Source: Candidatus Gallimonas faecavium
GTDB lineage: Bacteria; Bacillota; Clostridia; Christensenellales; Borkfalkiaceae
Direction: 5' to 3'
NCBI GenBank assembly: GCA_904391375.1
Contig: CAJFMF010000006.1
Coordinates: 1 to 34,238 of the forward strand
Length of the DNA stretch: 34,238 bases
Both the position numbers and the translations under genes were made by a program. Under the pieces are notes generated by a model, which had not been told where the DNA came from, searched no databases, and was given only the letters and a program-made list of their open reading frames with translations. Below, one piece after another: positions 1 to 9,140 of this stretch (position 1 is its first letter; each line of letters starts with the position of its first letter).

Positions 1-1709
1 CCCGGACGATCGCCGCACGCATTGAAAATGCCGACGGAAGCTATGTCAATTACAGCACCGTGCAGGGCGCGATCAATGCCGCGAAGGCAAACGACGTCGT
101 AACCGTGATGGCGGGAACGTTTGACGAAGCTCTTGTCATTAACAAGGACATCACCCTTGTCGGTGCGGAGAACGGCGGGACGATCATTGCCGGGCCGAAG
201 GATTATTCCTCCATCTCGGTTGTGAAAGCGTCTGAGAGCGGGAACAACTCCGATCTGTATGCGATTGTCCTTGTGACGGGCGGCGCAAATGTTACGTTGG
301 AAAATATTACCGTACAGGGCAAGATTGACCAGTTCCTTGCAACTTACGGCAGCAAGGGAACGGTTGTCGGACTTGCAGTCTGCAACGCGTCCCTCACGGC
401 GGAGAACGTCAACGTTTACGATATTACGATCGCTGAATCCGACAATGCAAATTATTTCGGCGTGCAGACGGGAATTGCGGTACTGGCTTCTTCCGTGACG
501 CCCGATACTTACACGGTATCCTTCACGGGCGGCGAAGTGAAGGGCTTTGAGAAGGGAGGTTTTGTAATCCGCTCCGGGATCAAACTCTTCACGCTCAAGG
601 ATGCAACCGTTCTCGGCTGCGGCGAAACCGCTCTCATTGCGCAGAATGCGGTGCTGGGCGACGTTGAATATACGGGTGCTGATTCCGCAGCGGCGATCCT
701 GACGGTCGACATGCTGGCAAACGGCAAGACGCTCAACGGGTATTCTTTCGCGCTCGACGGCGACAATTCTGCCCTGGAAGAGGCACTTGCGGCAAGCAAT
801 ACCTTCTCCAACAGTGAAGTGAACTTCAGTGTTTATGACAGTGTGGCTCTGGTTGCCAGAAATGTCACGACCGGTGCTACGTATGCGACCATTTCGGCAG
901 CAATCGCGTCGGCAAGTGCGAACGACGTGTTGGAAGTGGCCAGCGCGGATCTTACGGCGCCTCTTCAGATCTCCGTGTCCATGACCATTCGCGGCGTGGG
1001 AGAGGGAGCAACGCTGTCCTTTGAAAACTGCGCGGCGATCCAACTCATGGCAGACGTCGATTTGACTCTGGAAAACATCACGCTGTTTACCGATGATGCA
1101 CAGGGTACCGAAGCGGGCGCCAATGCGGGTATTTCCTGCGGCGCAGGCAACCTTACCGTCAACCATGCGGTCAACCTGACCTTGACGGATGTTACGATCG
1201 ACGGTTTCGATTACGGCATCTATCTGTATGCGGCCAATAGCGAATCGAACAAACAGGCAACGATCGAGGCAACCCGCCTCACGGTGCAGAACAGCCTCGT
1301 CAAGGGCATTTATGCCGAAAACCTGACCAACTCCGTCTTTACCGACTGCCAGTTTATTGATAACGGAACGGATGCGAATCTTGTGGCAGATTCCTTCAAG
1401 CAGTGGGTGAGCGGTGTGGACATCAACCTGAAATACGGTGACTATGCAAATATCACCTTCACGGGCTGCACGTTCACGGGCAACGGAGCGAACAACGGCG
1501 CGGCGCTTCTCGTTAAGGCGCGTGACGATGGAAGCTATGCTTCCAACCCTGCAACACTTACGGGCGTCACGGTGACGGATTGCACGTTTACCGATAACAA
1601 CCTGAACATCGTTCTCGGCGAGAAAGACAAAAACAACAGCGGACCCGATAATGTCACGATTGACGATGAGACCCTCATCTCGCATGACTATCGTGCGCAG
1701 AATGTATAA
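1..1709 (+). CDS. Repeat-containing parallel beta-helix surface protein, 3' part only
   Basis: The reading frame is open from base 3 of the window, so the gene starts upstream and only its C-terminal part (about 569 residues) is seen. The GTG at 60 in the ORF track is an internal valine. At least two related modules are visible. The first opens with YSTVQGAINAAKANDVVTV, and the second, about 280 residues later, with ATYATISAAIASASANDVLEV. Each is followed by runs of short strands rich in T, N, G and V with 'VTLENITV'/'LTLENITL' turns, which is the pattern of right-handed parallel beta-helices (pectate-lyase-like, 'right-handed beta-helix region'). Family knowledge suggests carbohydrate binding or a cell-surface stalk. 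No catalytic residues can be assigned, and no C-terminal membrane anchor or LPXTG motif is present before the stop. An upstream signal peptide is likely but outside the window. The low lysine/arginine content fits an exported protein. Confidence 0.8.
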   Translation, partial: RTIAARIENADGSYVNYSTVQGAINAAKANDVVTVMAGTFDEALVINKDITLVGAENGGTIIAGPKDYSSISVVKASESGNNSDLYAIVLVTGGANVTLENITVQGKIDQFLATYGSKGTVVGLAVCNASLTAENVNVYDITIAESDNANYFGVQTGIAVLASSVTPDTYTVSFTGGEVKGFEKGGFVIRSGIKLFTLKDATVLGCGETALIAQNAVLGDVEYTGADSAAAILTVDMLANGKTLNGYSFALDGDNSALEEALAASNTFSNSEVNFSVYDSVALVARNVTTGATYATISAAIASASANDVLEVASADLTAPLQISVSMTIRGVGEGATLSFENCAAIQLMADVDLTLENITLFTDDAQGTEAGANAGISCGAGNLTVNHAVNLTLTDVTIDGFDYGIYLYAANSESNKQATIEATRLTVQNSLVKGIYAENLTNSVFTDCQFIDNGTDANLVADSFKQWVSGVDINLKYGDYANITFTGCTFTGNGANNGAALLVKARDDGSYASNPATLTGVTVTDCTFTDNNLNIVLGEKDKNNSGPDNVTIDDETLISHDYRAQNV

Positions 1710-1725
1710 GCATAATATCTGAGCC

Positions 1726-1765
1726 AATCAGGGCATATGGTACGCCATATGCCCTGATTTTTTGC
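1726..1765 (+). terminator. Strong intrinsic terminator after the beta-helix gene
   Basis: A perfect 15-bp inverted repeat, AATCAGGGCATATGG and its complement, closes on a TACG loop. It is followed directly by a T-rich tract (TTTTTT). It lies 17 bases after the stop codon. Confidence 0.93.
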
Positions 1766-1836
1766 ATAAAATATATCATTCGAAATGCAGCAGATTGCGG
1801 GAGACGAAATTGCGCAGGTTATCTTTGGACGAGGGA

Positions 1837-1865
1837 TTGCAAAATGGCGGGAGATATGGTATAAT
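1837..1865 (+). promoter_or_regulatory. SigA-type promoter of helD-yjjG
   Basis: TTGCAA (1837-1842), a 17-bp spacer, then TATAAT (1860-1865) preceded by an extended -10 TGG. This predicts a leader of about 26 bases before the GTG at 1898, carrying the ribosome binding site GAGGAGGG. Confidence 0.85.
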
Positions 1866-1897
1866 GGGGATAACGCCATGACGAGGAGGGAGAATGC

Positions 1898-4264
1898 GTG
1901 GACAAGCGCAAGTCTTTGCAAGAACTGCTTTGCCCGAAAATCAACGCCGATAAGGCGTGGTATCTCGCGCTCCTCGACGGGGACGCCCAAAGGACGTATG
2001 AGGAGACGCACCTTTCTGCCGTCCTGAAAATGCTCAAGCTCGTCCATATCGCGCGCTACCAGGCGCGCATCGCCAAAACGCGGGAGGAGATCGCCGCCAT
2101 TCGCGCCGGCGAGGACTACAGCGCCGAGGACTTCCGCGCCATTCAGGAAAAAAATGCCGAGATCGCCGCGCTCAAAAAGAAGATCGGCGAGTATCGTCCG
2201 TTCTTCTCCGAGCCGTATTTTGCGCGCATGGATGTCGTCGACGACAAAGAGGGCTACAACAGCTACTATATCGGCAGGCACGGAGACGTCAATCTCGAGA
2301 TCGTCGACTGGCGCGCACCGCTCGCCGTACGCTATTATCAGAAGAGCCGCGTTACCTTCACCATCAACGAATACGAGTACCGCACCGTCCTGCGCCGCGC
2401 GCTCAACGTGCGCAACGGCAAACTCATCGATTTCCGCAACGAATATCTCTCCGTCCGCGACGTCCTTACGCCCGAGGAGATCGGCGGACGGGACGACGAG
2501 ATCCTCTTCGATCCCTATCTGCGCGACATCATCCGCAGCCGCAAGGACGACGTCAAGGTGCGCGACATCATCCGCACCATTCAGGAAAAACAGTTCGACA
2601 TCATCACCCGCCCCGAGCGGGAGAGCTTTGTCCTGCAGGGCTGTGCGGGCAGCGGAAAGACCATGATCATGCTCCATCGTCTGAGCTATCTCATGTACAA
2701 CAACGAGAGCCTCCGCCCCGGCGACGTGCTGGTCATTACGCCGTCCGACAGCTTCAATGCCTTCATCGACGAACTCTCGCAGATGCTCGAACTGGAACGC
2801 GTCCGCACGACTACGTTGGGCGAATATTACTCCCGCGTCCTCTCGGGAGAGGGGATCGACCTCAAATCCCGCCTCGTCTCCGAGCGCGAGAATCCCGATT
2901 ACCTCGCCTATCTGTACTCCTCGGCCTTTACCGCGGACATACAAGCGCGCGTGGGCAGGATGTATGAGGAGATCCGCGGCCTGTTTACCGCCGCAGAGTG
3001 CCGCTCGGTCTCGGAGGCGGTTCTGGAGGACTGCGTACGGCGTCAGCAGAAGTTCGTGCGCGTCAAGAATGCGTCCGTGCGCGTACGCCGCGCCGTTCTC
3101 GGCGAACTGAAAGAGAGCAAGGAAGGGGGATTTTACTTCACCAAGCCCTTCCGCACGCTGATGAGCGCCTTCGTGCAGGCGGAGGACTTTCTGCGCTTTG
3201 TCCTGCAGGAGCCGCCGCGCACGCCCGACTATTTTTTCCGTCAGTTTGCCGAATTTTACCGCTGCGCCCATTTCATTGCCGCGGGCGGGGAGAAGATCTT
3301 TGCCCGTGCGGACGACGACCTCGCGGCGCTGCTCGTCACCATCGACAAGGAGATCTCCGATCTGCGCCGCTATCGGCAGAAGCGCGGAACGGAGGAGATC
3401 CTCACCTACGCCGACCGCATTGCCCGCCGCGAAGAACTCAAGGGCGAGACGGAAAAGATCCGCAAGGTGATCGCGGACATGGCGGAGGGGCTTGCCCTTT
3501 TCGGCGAGTTTTTCGCCGTATTACGCCATGCAAAGTACTGTGTCGACCTCGGAAAATGCGCAAACGGTGCCGATGTCGCCCGATGGCTGTATCGCGAGAC
3601 GGTGCGCAAATACAAGGCTAAATACGGCATGAAAGGTGTGTATCCCTCCGACGGCTATGCGCTCTGCGCCGTCCTGACGGCGGCGGGCAGGAAACTGCTT
3701 CCCCGCTACGGCCTCGTGTTCGTGGACGAGGGTCAGGACATCTCGGAAGGGGAATATGCCCTGCTCAAGGCCATTCATTCCGATGCGGCGTTCAACGTGT
3801 TCGGCGACTTAAAACAGAACATCACCCCGTGGCGCGGTATGAAAACGTGGCAGACGCTGTCGGAAAATGTGTACACGCTCGATCAGAACTACCGCAATAC
3901 CAACGAGATCGTGGCCTATGTCTCTTCGGTGCTCGACGCCGACATGAAGCCCATCGGACTCGAGGGCGCGCCCGTCGAAACCGTTTCGCCGCGCAAGCTG
4001 ACGGCCTTTTTCCGCGACAAGCAGGGGCTCAAAGCCGTCATCACGCGTGAGGAGTATCTCCCGCTCTTTGAAAAGCGCGGCATGAAACGCCCCGCCGCAG
4101 ACGGGAAACTCTCCCGCACGGCCGTCAATGTGCTGACCGTGTTCGAGAGCAAGGGGCTCGAGTTCTCCGCCGTTGCCGTGTACGACAAGGGCATGACCGA
4201 AAACGAAAAATACATCGCCTGTACGCGTGCGCTGCGCGAACTCGCCATCGTGGAGGACGCATGA
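1898..4264 (+). CDS. helD: HelD-like UvrD/Rep superfamily 1 ATPase (RNA polymerase recycling factor)
   Basis: 788 residues, close to the length of Bacillus subtilis HelD. The start is GTG, chosen because GAGGAGGG lies 7 bases upstream; the ATG at 1894 is out of frame. The N-terminal about 110 residues form a likely coiled coil (KNAEIAALKKKI), as expected for the arm HelD inserts into RNA polymerase. YYIGRHGDVNLEIVDWRAPL (about residues 120-145) is the HelD-specific segment. Walker A GCAGSGKT is near residue 248, Walker B VFVDEGQD near 608, the motif QNYRNTNEIV near 660 and FESKGLEFSAV near 745. Known family role: ATP-driven removal of RNA polymerase stalled on DNA or bound to nucleic acid; some HelD classes contribute to rifamycin tolerance. 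A generic UvrD-like helicase is the alternative, but the N-terminal arm and VDWRAP motif favour HelD. It overlaps the next gene by ATGA. Confidence 0.88.
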   Translation: MDKRKSLQELLCPKINADKAWYLALLDGDAQRTYEETHLSAVLKMLKLVHIARYQARIAKTREEIAAIRAGEDYSAEDFRAIQEKNAEIAALKKKIGEYRPFFSEPYFARMDVVDDKEGYNSYYIGRHGDVNLEIVDWRAPLAVRYYQKSRVTFTINEYEYRTVLRRALNVRNGKLIDFRNEYLSVRDVLTPEEIGGRDDEILFDPYLRDIIRSRKDDVKVRDIIRTIQEKQFDIITRPERESFVLQGCAGSGKTMIMLHRLSYLMYNNESLRPGDVLVITPSDSFNAFIDELSQMLELERVRTTTLGEYYSRVLSGEGIDLKSRLVSERENPDYLAYLYSSAFTADIQARVGRMYEEIRGLFTAAECRSVSEAVLEDCVRRQQKFVRVKNASVRVRRAVLGELKESKEGGFYFTKPFRTLMSAFVQAEDFLRFVLQEPPRTPDYFFRQFAEFYRCAHFIAAGGEKIFARADDDLAALLVTIDKEISDLRRYRQKRGTEEILTYADRIARREELKGETEKIRKVIADMAEGLALFGEFFAVLRHAKYCVDLGKCANGADVARWLYRETVRKYKAKYGMKGVYPSDGYALCAVLTAAGRKLLPRYGLVFVDEGQDISEGEYALLKAIHSDAAFNVFGDLKQNITPWRGMKTWQTLSENVYTLDQNYRNTNEIVAYVSSVLDADMKPIGLEGAPVETVSPRKLTAFFRDKQGLKAVITREEYLPLFEKRGMKRPAADGKLSRTAVNVLTVFESKGLEFSAVAVYDKGMTENEKYIACTRALRELAIVEDA

Positions 4265-4935
4265 AAAACCTCTTTTTGCTGGACGTGGACGACACGCTCC
4301 TCGACTTTCACCGCGCCGAGCGCGAACAGCTCATCGCCACGCTGCGCGAACACGGTATTCCCGCGGACGAACATACGGCCGATCGGTTCCACGTCATCAA
4401 CGACAGCCTCTGGAAAAAACTCGAGCGGGGGGAGACGACCCGCGCACGGCTTGTCGTCGAGCGCTTCGAGATCCTTCTTGCAGAGCTGGGCGTCGACGGC
4501 GACGCACAGGCGCTTGCGAAGTCCTTCTTCGAGGGAATGCCCGCCCGCGCCTATGCCTATGACGGCGCGATCGGGTTTTTGCGTACGCTCGCAGACAGCG
4601 GCAGAGTGTATGCCGTCACGAACGGCGCAAAGGCCTTGCAGCGCAGACGCATCGCCGCGGCTGGTCTCGCGCCCTACTTTACCGACCTGTTCATCTCCGA
4701 AGAGGTGGGCCACAACAAGCCATCCGAGGAGTACGTCCGATATGTCCTGACCCACATCTCCGACTTTAGCAGACAGTCCGCCGTCTATGTCGGCGACAGC
4801 CTGACCTCGGATATGGTCTGCGCCGAACGCATGGGCGTGGACTTCATCCTCTACCGCCCCGAACGCCCTGACGGCTATACGGGCCTGTATGCGCGCGACT
4901 ATTCCGATGTCCTTCGGTTGCTGCGCTCCCTCTGA
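4261..4935 (+). CDS. yjjG: YjjG/YfnB-type HAD nucleotidase
   Basis: 224 residues with all four HAD motifs: I DVDDTLLD (residues 8-15, nucleophile D8 and general acid D10), II VTNG (about 119-122), III the lysine in NKPSEEY (about 151) and IV VYVGDSLTSD (about 178-187). A helical cap lies between motifs I and II (class C1). The overall pattern (DxDDTLLDF near the N terminus, GHNKPSxEY, SLTSDM) fits the YjjG/YfnB family, which dephosphorylates nucleoside monophosphates, including non-canonical pyrimidines, and so acts as house-cleaning. The exact substrate is inferred. Its ATG lies inside the helD stop (ATGA), so the two genes are translationally coupled and share one promoter. It is cytoplasmic, with no signal peptide. 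A terminator follows 70 bases later. Confidence 0.85.
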   Translation: MKNLFLLDVDDTLLDFHRAEREQLIATLREHGIPADEHTADRFHVINDSLWKKLERGETTRARLVVERFEILLAELGVDGDAQALAKSFFEGMPARAYAYDGAIGFLRTLADSGRVYAVTNGAKALQRRRIAAAGLAPYFTDLFISEEVGHNKPSEEYVRYVLTHISDFSRQSAVYVGDSLTSDMVCAERMGVDFILYRPERPDGYTGLYARDYSDVLRLLRSL

Positions 4936-5004
4936 TAGAATCTTCCCTTGAAAGTGCGTTTCCCTTGAAATCTTTTCCTCTCGGAATGCGCTGTGTGTGT
5001 TTCT

Positions 5005-5031
5005 AGACCCGCTTTGCGGGTCTGTTTTTTT
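5005..5031 (+). terminator. Intrinsic terminator of helD-yjjG
   Basis: AGACCCGC-TTT-GCGGGTCT, a perfect 8-bp stem, followed by GTTTTTTT. Confidence 0.92.
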
Positions 5032-5265
5032 GTCAGGGTTGCGCTCGGAACGCGCGAAGCCGTTGCGCTGTTTCCGCTAGCAGGTATGGTTTTGTCAGGG
5101 GCGTTGCGTCCGAAAAAGGACAGCGCGGGCAAACAGATGGGGCGCAAGAGGGCGAGAAGACGCAGAGAAAAGGGGGGAAGGCGCTGTTTTTTCGGACGAC
5201 GGAGGGCGAACGGGGACGCCGAAACGGATTGTTTCGGGGCGGTCTGTTTTTTTGCGTTCGTATGC
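5032..5265 (+). other. Purine-rich spacer without a convincing gene
   Basis: About 230 bases between a terminator and a promoter. Two imperfect copies of a segment starting TTTGTCAGGG lie 62 bases apart (5031 and 5093 at TGTCAGGG). The second half is strongly G/A rich on the + strand. The 100-codon ORF here (4993-5295) is mostly Arg/Lys/Gly, has no ribosome binding site and runs through the terminator, so I do not call it a gene. Confidence 0.6.
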
Positions 5266-5296
5266 TTGACAAGACGGGTGGGGTATCGATTATAAT
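5266..5296 (+). promoter_or_regulatory. Promoter of the ABC exporter operon
   Basis: A perfect TTGACA (5266-5271) and a perfect TATAAT (5291-5296), separated by 19 bp, which is longer than the optimal 17. An overlapping GATTAT (5288) would give 16. Downstream, AAAGGAGG (5312-5319) serves the ATG at 5332. Confidence 0.75.
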
Positions 5297-5331
5297 GAGA
5301 GTGGCCGCGAGAAAGGAGGGACGAAGAAAGT

Positions 5332-6243
5332 ATGGCGGACAAGATCATTGAAGTGGAAAATCTGCAAAAGGCGTACGGCCATGTTCCGGCGGTCAAGGGA
5401 ATCACCTTTTCGGTGGACCGCGGCGAGATGTTTTCCTTTCTCGGCGTGAACGGTGCGGGCAAGAGTACGACGGTCAATATCCTGTGTACGCTTCTGCAAA
5501 AGGATGCGGGGCGCGTGCGCATTGCGGGGTATGATCTCGATACGCAGGCCGAGCACATCCGTCCCGTTCTCGGCGTGGTGTTCCAGGGCAGTCTCCTGGA
5601 CGATCTCCTTTCGGTGCGGGAAAACCTCACCGTGCGCGCGGCGTGCTACGGCATTCGCGGGAGGGCCTGGCTCAACCGCCTTGCGGAACTCGACGATCTC
5701 TTGTCGCTTTCGGACATCCTCAATCGTCCGTTCGGGCGGCTCTCGGGCGGACAGCGCCGCCGCGCGGACATTGCACGCGGACTTGTCAATTCTCCGCAGC
5801 TGCTCTTCCTGGACGAACCGACCACGGGACTGGATCCGCAGACCCGCAAGACGGTATGGGAGACGGTCGGCCGTCTGCGTCTGGAAACGGGCATGACCGT
5901 CTTTCTCACGACGCACTACATGGAGGAGGCCAATGCCTCCGATCGCGTGATCATTCTCGATGCGGGTCAGATCGTCGCCGACGACACGCCCGCACGCCTC
6001 AAAAATGCGTATTCGCGCAACTATCTCTGTCTGTATGGGACGGACATGGCGTCCTTGCAGGAGACGGGCATCCCCTTCGAAGAGGCAAACGGCGGCTTGC
6101 GCGCCGCCATGTCTCCCGCCGAAGCGCGCGCATTTCTTGCAGCGTACCCGGCGCTTTCCCGCGATTTTGAGTTCGTCAAGGGAGATATGGACGACGTGTT
6201 CCTTGCCGTCACCGGAAAAAAACTAGCGGAAGGGAGGGGTTAA
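5332..6243 (+). CDS. ABC-2 exporter ATPase (DrrA/CcmA-like), first system
   Basis: 303 residues. Walker A GVNGAGKST lies near residues 38-46, Q-loop VVFQGSLLDD near 82-91, signature LSGGQ near 136, Walker B LLFLDEPTTGLD near 157-168 and the switch histidine in TTHYMEEA near 195. The C-terminal about 80 residues form the extension typical of DrrA-type subunits, with APLL-like regulatory sequence replaced by lineage-specific sequence. It couples ATP hydrolysis to the permease encoded immediately downstream, whose ATG touches this stop codon (TAA then ATG). Substrate cannot be read from sequence; this class exports drugs, peptides, lipids or polysaccharide precursors. It is the first gene of a four-gene operon with its own promoter. 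Confidence 0.9.
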   Translation: MADKIIEVENLQKAYGHVPAVKGITFSVDRGEMFSFLGVNGAGKSTTVNILCTLLQKDAGRVRIAGYDLDTQAEHIRPVLGVVFQGSLLDDLLSVRENLTVRAACYGIRGRAWLNRLAELDDLLSLSDILNRPFGRLSGGQRRRADIARGLVNSPQLLFLDEPTTGLDPQTRKTVWETVGRLRLETGMTVFLTTHYMEEANASDRVIILDAGQIVADDTPARLKNAYSRNYLCLYGTDMASLQETGIPFEEANGGLRAAMSPAEARAFLAAYPALSRDFEFVKGDMDDVFLAVTGKKLAEGRG

Positions 6244-7149
6244 ATGAACGGATACGCGCTTTTGTCGCTCACGCGCCGTAACTTGAAAATATTCCTTAAA
6301 GACAAGGCAAATGTCTTTTTCTCCCTTCTCGCGCCCCTCATCGTGCTTGCGCTCTATGTGCTCTTTTTGGGAAGACTTCAGGAGGACGGCCTCCTTTCCG
6401 CGCTTGAGGGAATGGGCGTTACGGGGGCGGAGGGTCTCATCTCCGATTTTTCGGACAGCTGGATGCTTGCCGGCTGCATGTCCTGCGCGTGCATTACCGT
6501 GCCGCTCTGTGCATGCGGCATCATGATCCAGGATAAAACGCGGGGCATTTCCTCCGATCTTTTCATCTCTCCCGTCGCGAGATGGGTGACGCCCGCGGCG
6601 TATTTCTGTTCGGTCGTTGCGGCAGGTCTTGTGATCGGCGCCGTAGTGCTCTGCGTGTGCTTTGTCTGGCTTGCGGCGGCGGGCGCGTGGCTTCTGTCCT
6701 TCCGGGACGTGCTCGGCTGCATTGCATCGCTCGTGCTCTCCGTCGTTTCCTCCTCCACGCTGCTCGTCTTTGTAGTCGGGTTTTTCCGCTCGCAGGGGGC
6801 TTTTACGGCGCTCAACGTCATATTCGGTACCGTTGTCGGCTTTCTCATCGGCGCGTACATGCCCATCACCTATTTCCCGGAAGCGATTCAGCAGTTTACT
6901 TTCTTTCTTCCCGGAAGCTATACGGCAGGGCTGTTCCGCAATTTCATGATGCGCGGCCCGCTTGCGGAGATCGCCGGGCTTTCGCCTGCCTTTGCACAGG
7001 GGTTGGAGAGCGAATTTTCTCTCACGTTTGACTTTTTCGGCGCGGAGGTGGGCATCGGCGATATGTTCCTCGCTCTCGCCGTCGCAGCCGTCTTGTTTGC
7101 GGCGCTCAACGTACTCGTTGCGGTTCTGCGCCGCAGAAAAAAATCGTAA
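6244..7149 (+). CDS. ABC-2 type permease, first system
   Basis: 301 residues with an N-terminal cytoplasmic helix (SLTRRNLKIFLKDKANVFFS) and about six hydrophobic spans: roughly residues 20-41, 78-100, 118-145, 152-178, 183-205 and 262-290. The layout fits the ABC2_membrane family, as paired with DrrA-type ATPases. The segment YFPEAIQQFTFFLPGSYT before the last span is typical of the family's re-entrant or extracellular helix region. The start codon directly follows the upstream ATPase stop, with GGAAGGGAGGGG as ribosome binding site inside that gene. It therefore forms the membrane part of the first exporter. Substrate unknown. Confidence 0.88.
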   Translation: MNGYALLSLTRRNLKIFLKDKANVFFSLLAPLIVLALYVLFLGRLQEDGLLSALEGMGVTGAEGLISDFSDSWMLAGCMSCACITVPLCACGIMIQDKTRGISSDLFISPVARWVTPAAYFCSVVAAGLVIGAVVLCVCFVWLAAAGAWLLSFRDVLGCIASLVLSVVSSSTLLVFVVGFFRSQGAFTALNVIFGTVVGFLIGAYMPITYFPEAIQQFTFFLPGSYTAGLFRNFMMRGPLAEIAGLSPAFAQGLESEFSLTFDFFGAEVGIGDMFLALAVAAVLFAALNVLVAVLRRRKKS

Positions 7150-7160
7150 AGGAGAATCCC

Positions 7161-7967
7161 ATGCAGGAAACAATGTCCTCTCCCATCTGCGGCGAAGAGG
7201 TCGTGCGGGCGGAGAATCTGCGAAAGACGTTTACGCTTTCGCGCAAGCAGCAACGGCTGGAACACACGTCGTTTACGCGCAAAGTTGCCGTGGACGGACT
7301 TTCGTTTTCCGCCTACCGCGGCGAGATCTACGGACTTCTCGGCCCCAACGGCGCGGGAAAGACGACGACGCTGCGCATTTTGTCCACGCTCATCGCCCCC
7401 GATTCGGGCGACGCCCTCGTATGCGGGCATTCCGTCCTTCGGGAGCCGCAGAAGGTGCGCGACGTCATCGGGTTCATGACGAGCGAACTCAAACTGGAGG
7501 GGTTCTTTACGCCGTCCTATCTGTTTGACTTCTTCGGCGCCATGCACGGCGTGGAAAAGAGCGTGCTCGCAAAACGCAAAGGGGAGCTGTTCGAGCGCTT
7601 CGGCATCGACCGCTTTGCCGAGGTCAAGGTGCGCGACTTGTCCACGGGTATGCTGCAAAAAGTCTCCCTCGTCGTCGCCATTGTACACGATCCCGCCGTC
7701 ATCATCTTTGACGAACCGACAAACGGACTGGACGTGCTCACCGCCAAGGTCGTCATCGACTTCCTCGCCGAGCTCAAAAGCATGGGAAAGAGCATTCTCC
7801 TCTCCACGCACATCTTCTCGCTCGTCGAAAAACTGTGCGACAGAGTGGGGATCATCATCGACGGAAAAATGGCCGCGGACGGAAAACTCGCAGACGTATG
7901 CGGGGAAAAGAGCCTCGAGGACGCTTTCTTCGACCTCTACAAGTGCGTTAAGGGGGAGACGATATGA
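7161..7967 (+). CDS. ABC-2 exporter ATPase (NatA-like), second system
   Basis: 268 residues. Walker A GPNGAGKTT lies near 61-69, the signature is the variant LSTGM near 158, Walker B VIIFDEPTNGLD near 179-190, and the switch histidine is in LSTHIF near 214. The LSTGMLQKVSL signature and the downstream long-loop permease match the NatA branch (NatAB sodium/organic-cation or antibiotic exporters). A charged insertion (SRKQQRLEHTSF) sits between the A-loop strand and Walker A. AAAGGAGA precedes the ATG, and the gene overlaps the next by ATGA. The second system is not a duplicate of the first, since signature, length and permease partner all differ. Confidence 0.9.
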   Translation: MQETMSSPICGEEVVRAENLRKTFTLSRKQQRLEHTSFTRKVAVDGLSFSAYRGEIYGLLGPNGAGKTTTLRILSTLIAPDSGDALVCGHSVLREPQKVRDVIGFMTSELKLEGFFTPSYLFDFFGAMHGVEKSVLAKRKGELFERFGIDRFAEVKVRDLSTGMLQKVSLVVAIVHDPAVIIFDEPTNGLDVLTAKVVIDFLAELKSMGKSILLSTHIFSLVEKLCDRVGIIIDGKMAADGKLADVCGEKSLEDAFFDLYKCVKGETI

Positions 7968-9118
7968 AACTTCTCGCGCTCATGAAAAAGGAATTTGCGC
8001 GCTTTTTCGGCGATCCGAAACTGCTCGTGACCATGATCTTGCCCGGCGTGCTCATCTATTTCATCTATTCCGTCATGGGCTCTGCCATCTTCGGCGGCAC
8101 GGAGCCGCAGACGTATGCGTTTACGGTGTACGTCTCGGGAGAGTCCGCCGTGACCCGAACCATTCAATCGGCCGTCGAGGAGAACGGCTGGACGGCGGAA
8201 TTTCTCGCCATTCCCGCAGAGGGGGCGCAGACAGTCGATGAGGCGGCCGAAAAGGTGAACAGCGGCGAGGCAACGGCGCTTCTTGTCTTCAGCGAAGGCT
8301 TCGATGACGCGATCGCGGGCGGCGGGACGGCATCCGTTTTGCCTTCAGCCGATCTCTTGTATAACTCGGGCGAGGACGCGAGCAGCGCCTTTGCGTCGCT
8401 CGCGGGTGCGATCCTGGACGCCTACGGCCGGACCTTCGTCTTTACCATGACCGACTCCGCCGACGCTTCCGACATCGCCCGCAACATCGTGGCAGGCATT
8501 CTGCCCATGCTCATCGTCGTCTTTGTGTTCTCTGCCTGTATGTCGGTCACGCTCGAATCGGTCGCCGGCGAAAAGGAACGCGGCACGCTCGCCACGATCC
8601 TCGTCACTTCCGCCCGCCGTACCGATATCGCCCTCGGGAAAGTCCTCCCGCTCTCCTGCGTCTCCCTCATCGGCGCTGCCTCCAGCTTCCTCGGCGTCGT
8701 GCTCTCCCTGCCGACCCTCATGGGAATCTCGGTGGACGCCGCCGTCGCAGGCATCGGCGCTCTCGGCTATTTCCTGCTCTTTTTGCTCATCGTCTCTGTC
8801 GTGCCGCTCATCGTCTCGGCCATCGCCACCGTCTCCACGCTCTCGCGCACCGTCAAGGAGGCCTCCGGCTATACCAGCATCCTCATGATTCTTCTGATGG
8901 TGCTCTCCGTCGTCTCCGCGTTCGTCGCAGGCATCGGCGACTGGGTCGTCGCCGTCCCCGTTCTCAATGCCGTCGTCGCCTTGCAGGGTATCCTCACGGG
9001 CGCTCCCGTCCTCTGGAAATGCCTCGTCGCCTTCGGCTGCAACCTCGTCTATACGGCGCTCCTCGTCCTCGTCATTGCGCGCCTCTTTTCCAGCGAACGC
9101 GTCATGTTCGGGAAATAA
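7964..9118 (+). CDS. ABC-2 permease with large extracellular domain (NatB-like), second system
   Basis: 384 residues. An N-terminal amphipathic stretch leads into span 1 (VTMILPGVLIYFIYSVMGSA, about 23-42). An extracellular domain of about 140 residues follows, rich in A, E, T and S, with no hydrophobic spans. A bundle of five spans from about residue 180 to the C terminus contains SACMSVTLESVAGEKERGT, the conserved EKERGT loop of NatB/YhaP/YadG-type permeases. It overlaps the ATPase gene by four bases, so the two are coupled. It forms the membrane part of the second exporter. A Na+ or toxic-compound export role is suggested by family only. It is the last gene of the operon. Confidence 0.88.
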   Translation: MKLLALMKKEFARFFGDPKLLVTMILPGVLIYFIYSVMGSAIFGGTEPQTYAFTVYVSGESAVTRTIQSAVEENGWTAEFLAIPAEGAQTVDEAAEKVNSGEATALLVFSEGFDDAIAGGGTASVLPSADLLYNSGEDASSAFASLAGAILDAYGRTFVFTMTDSADASDIARNIVAGILPMLIVVFVFSACMSVTLESVAGEKERGTLATILVTSARRTDIALGKVLPLSCVSLIGAASSFLGVVLSLPTLMGISVDAAVAGIGALGYFLLFLLIVSVVPLIVSAIATVSTLSRTVKEASGYTSILMILLMVLSVVSAFVAGIGDWVVAVPVLNAVVALQGILTGAPVLWKCLVAFGCNLVYTALLVLVIARLFSSERVMFGK

Positions 9119-9140
9119 CCGTTTTTGCCACGGGCAAAAA

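Noticed and set aside
4993-5295. 100-codon + strand ORF in the spacer before the ABC operon
   Set aside because: Runs through a perfect terminator and the promoter; composition is that of purine-biased noncoding DNA.
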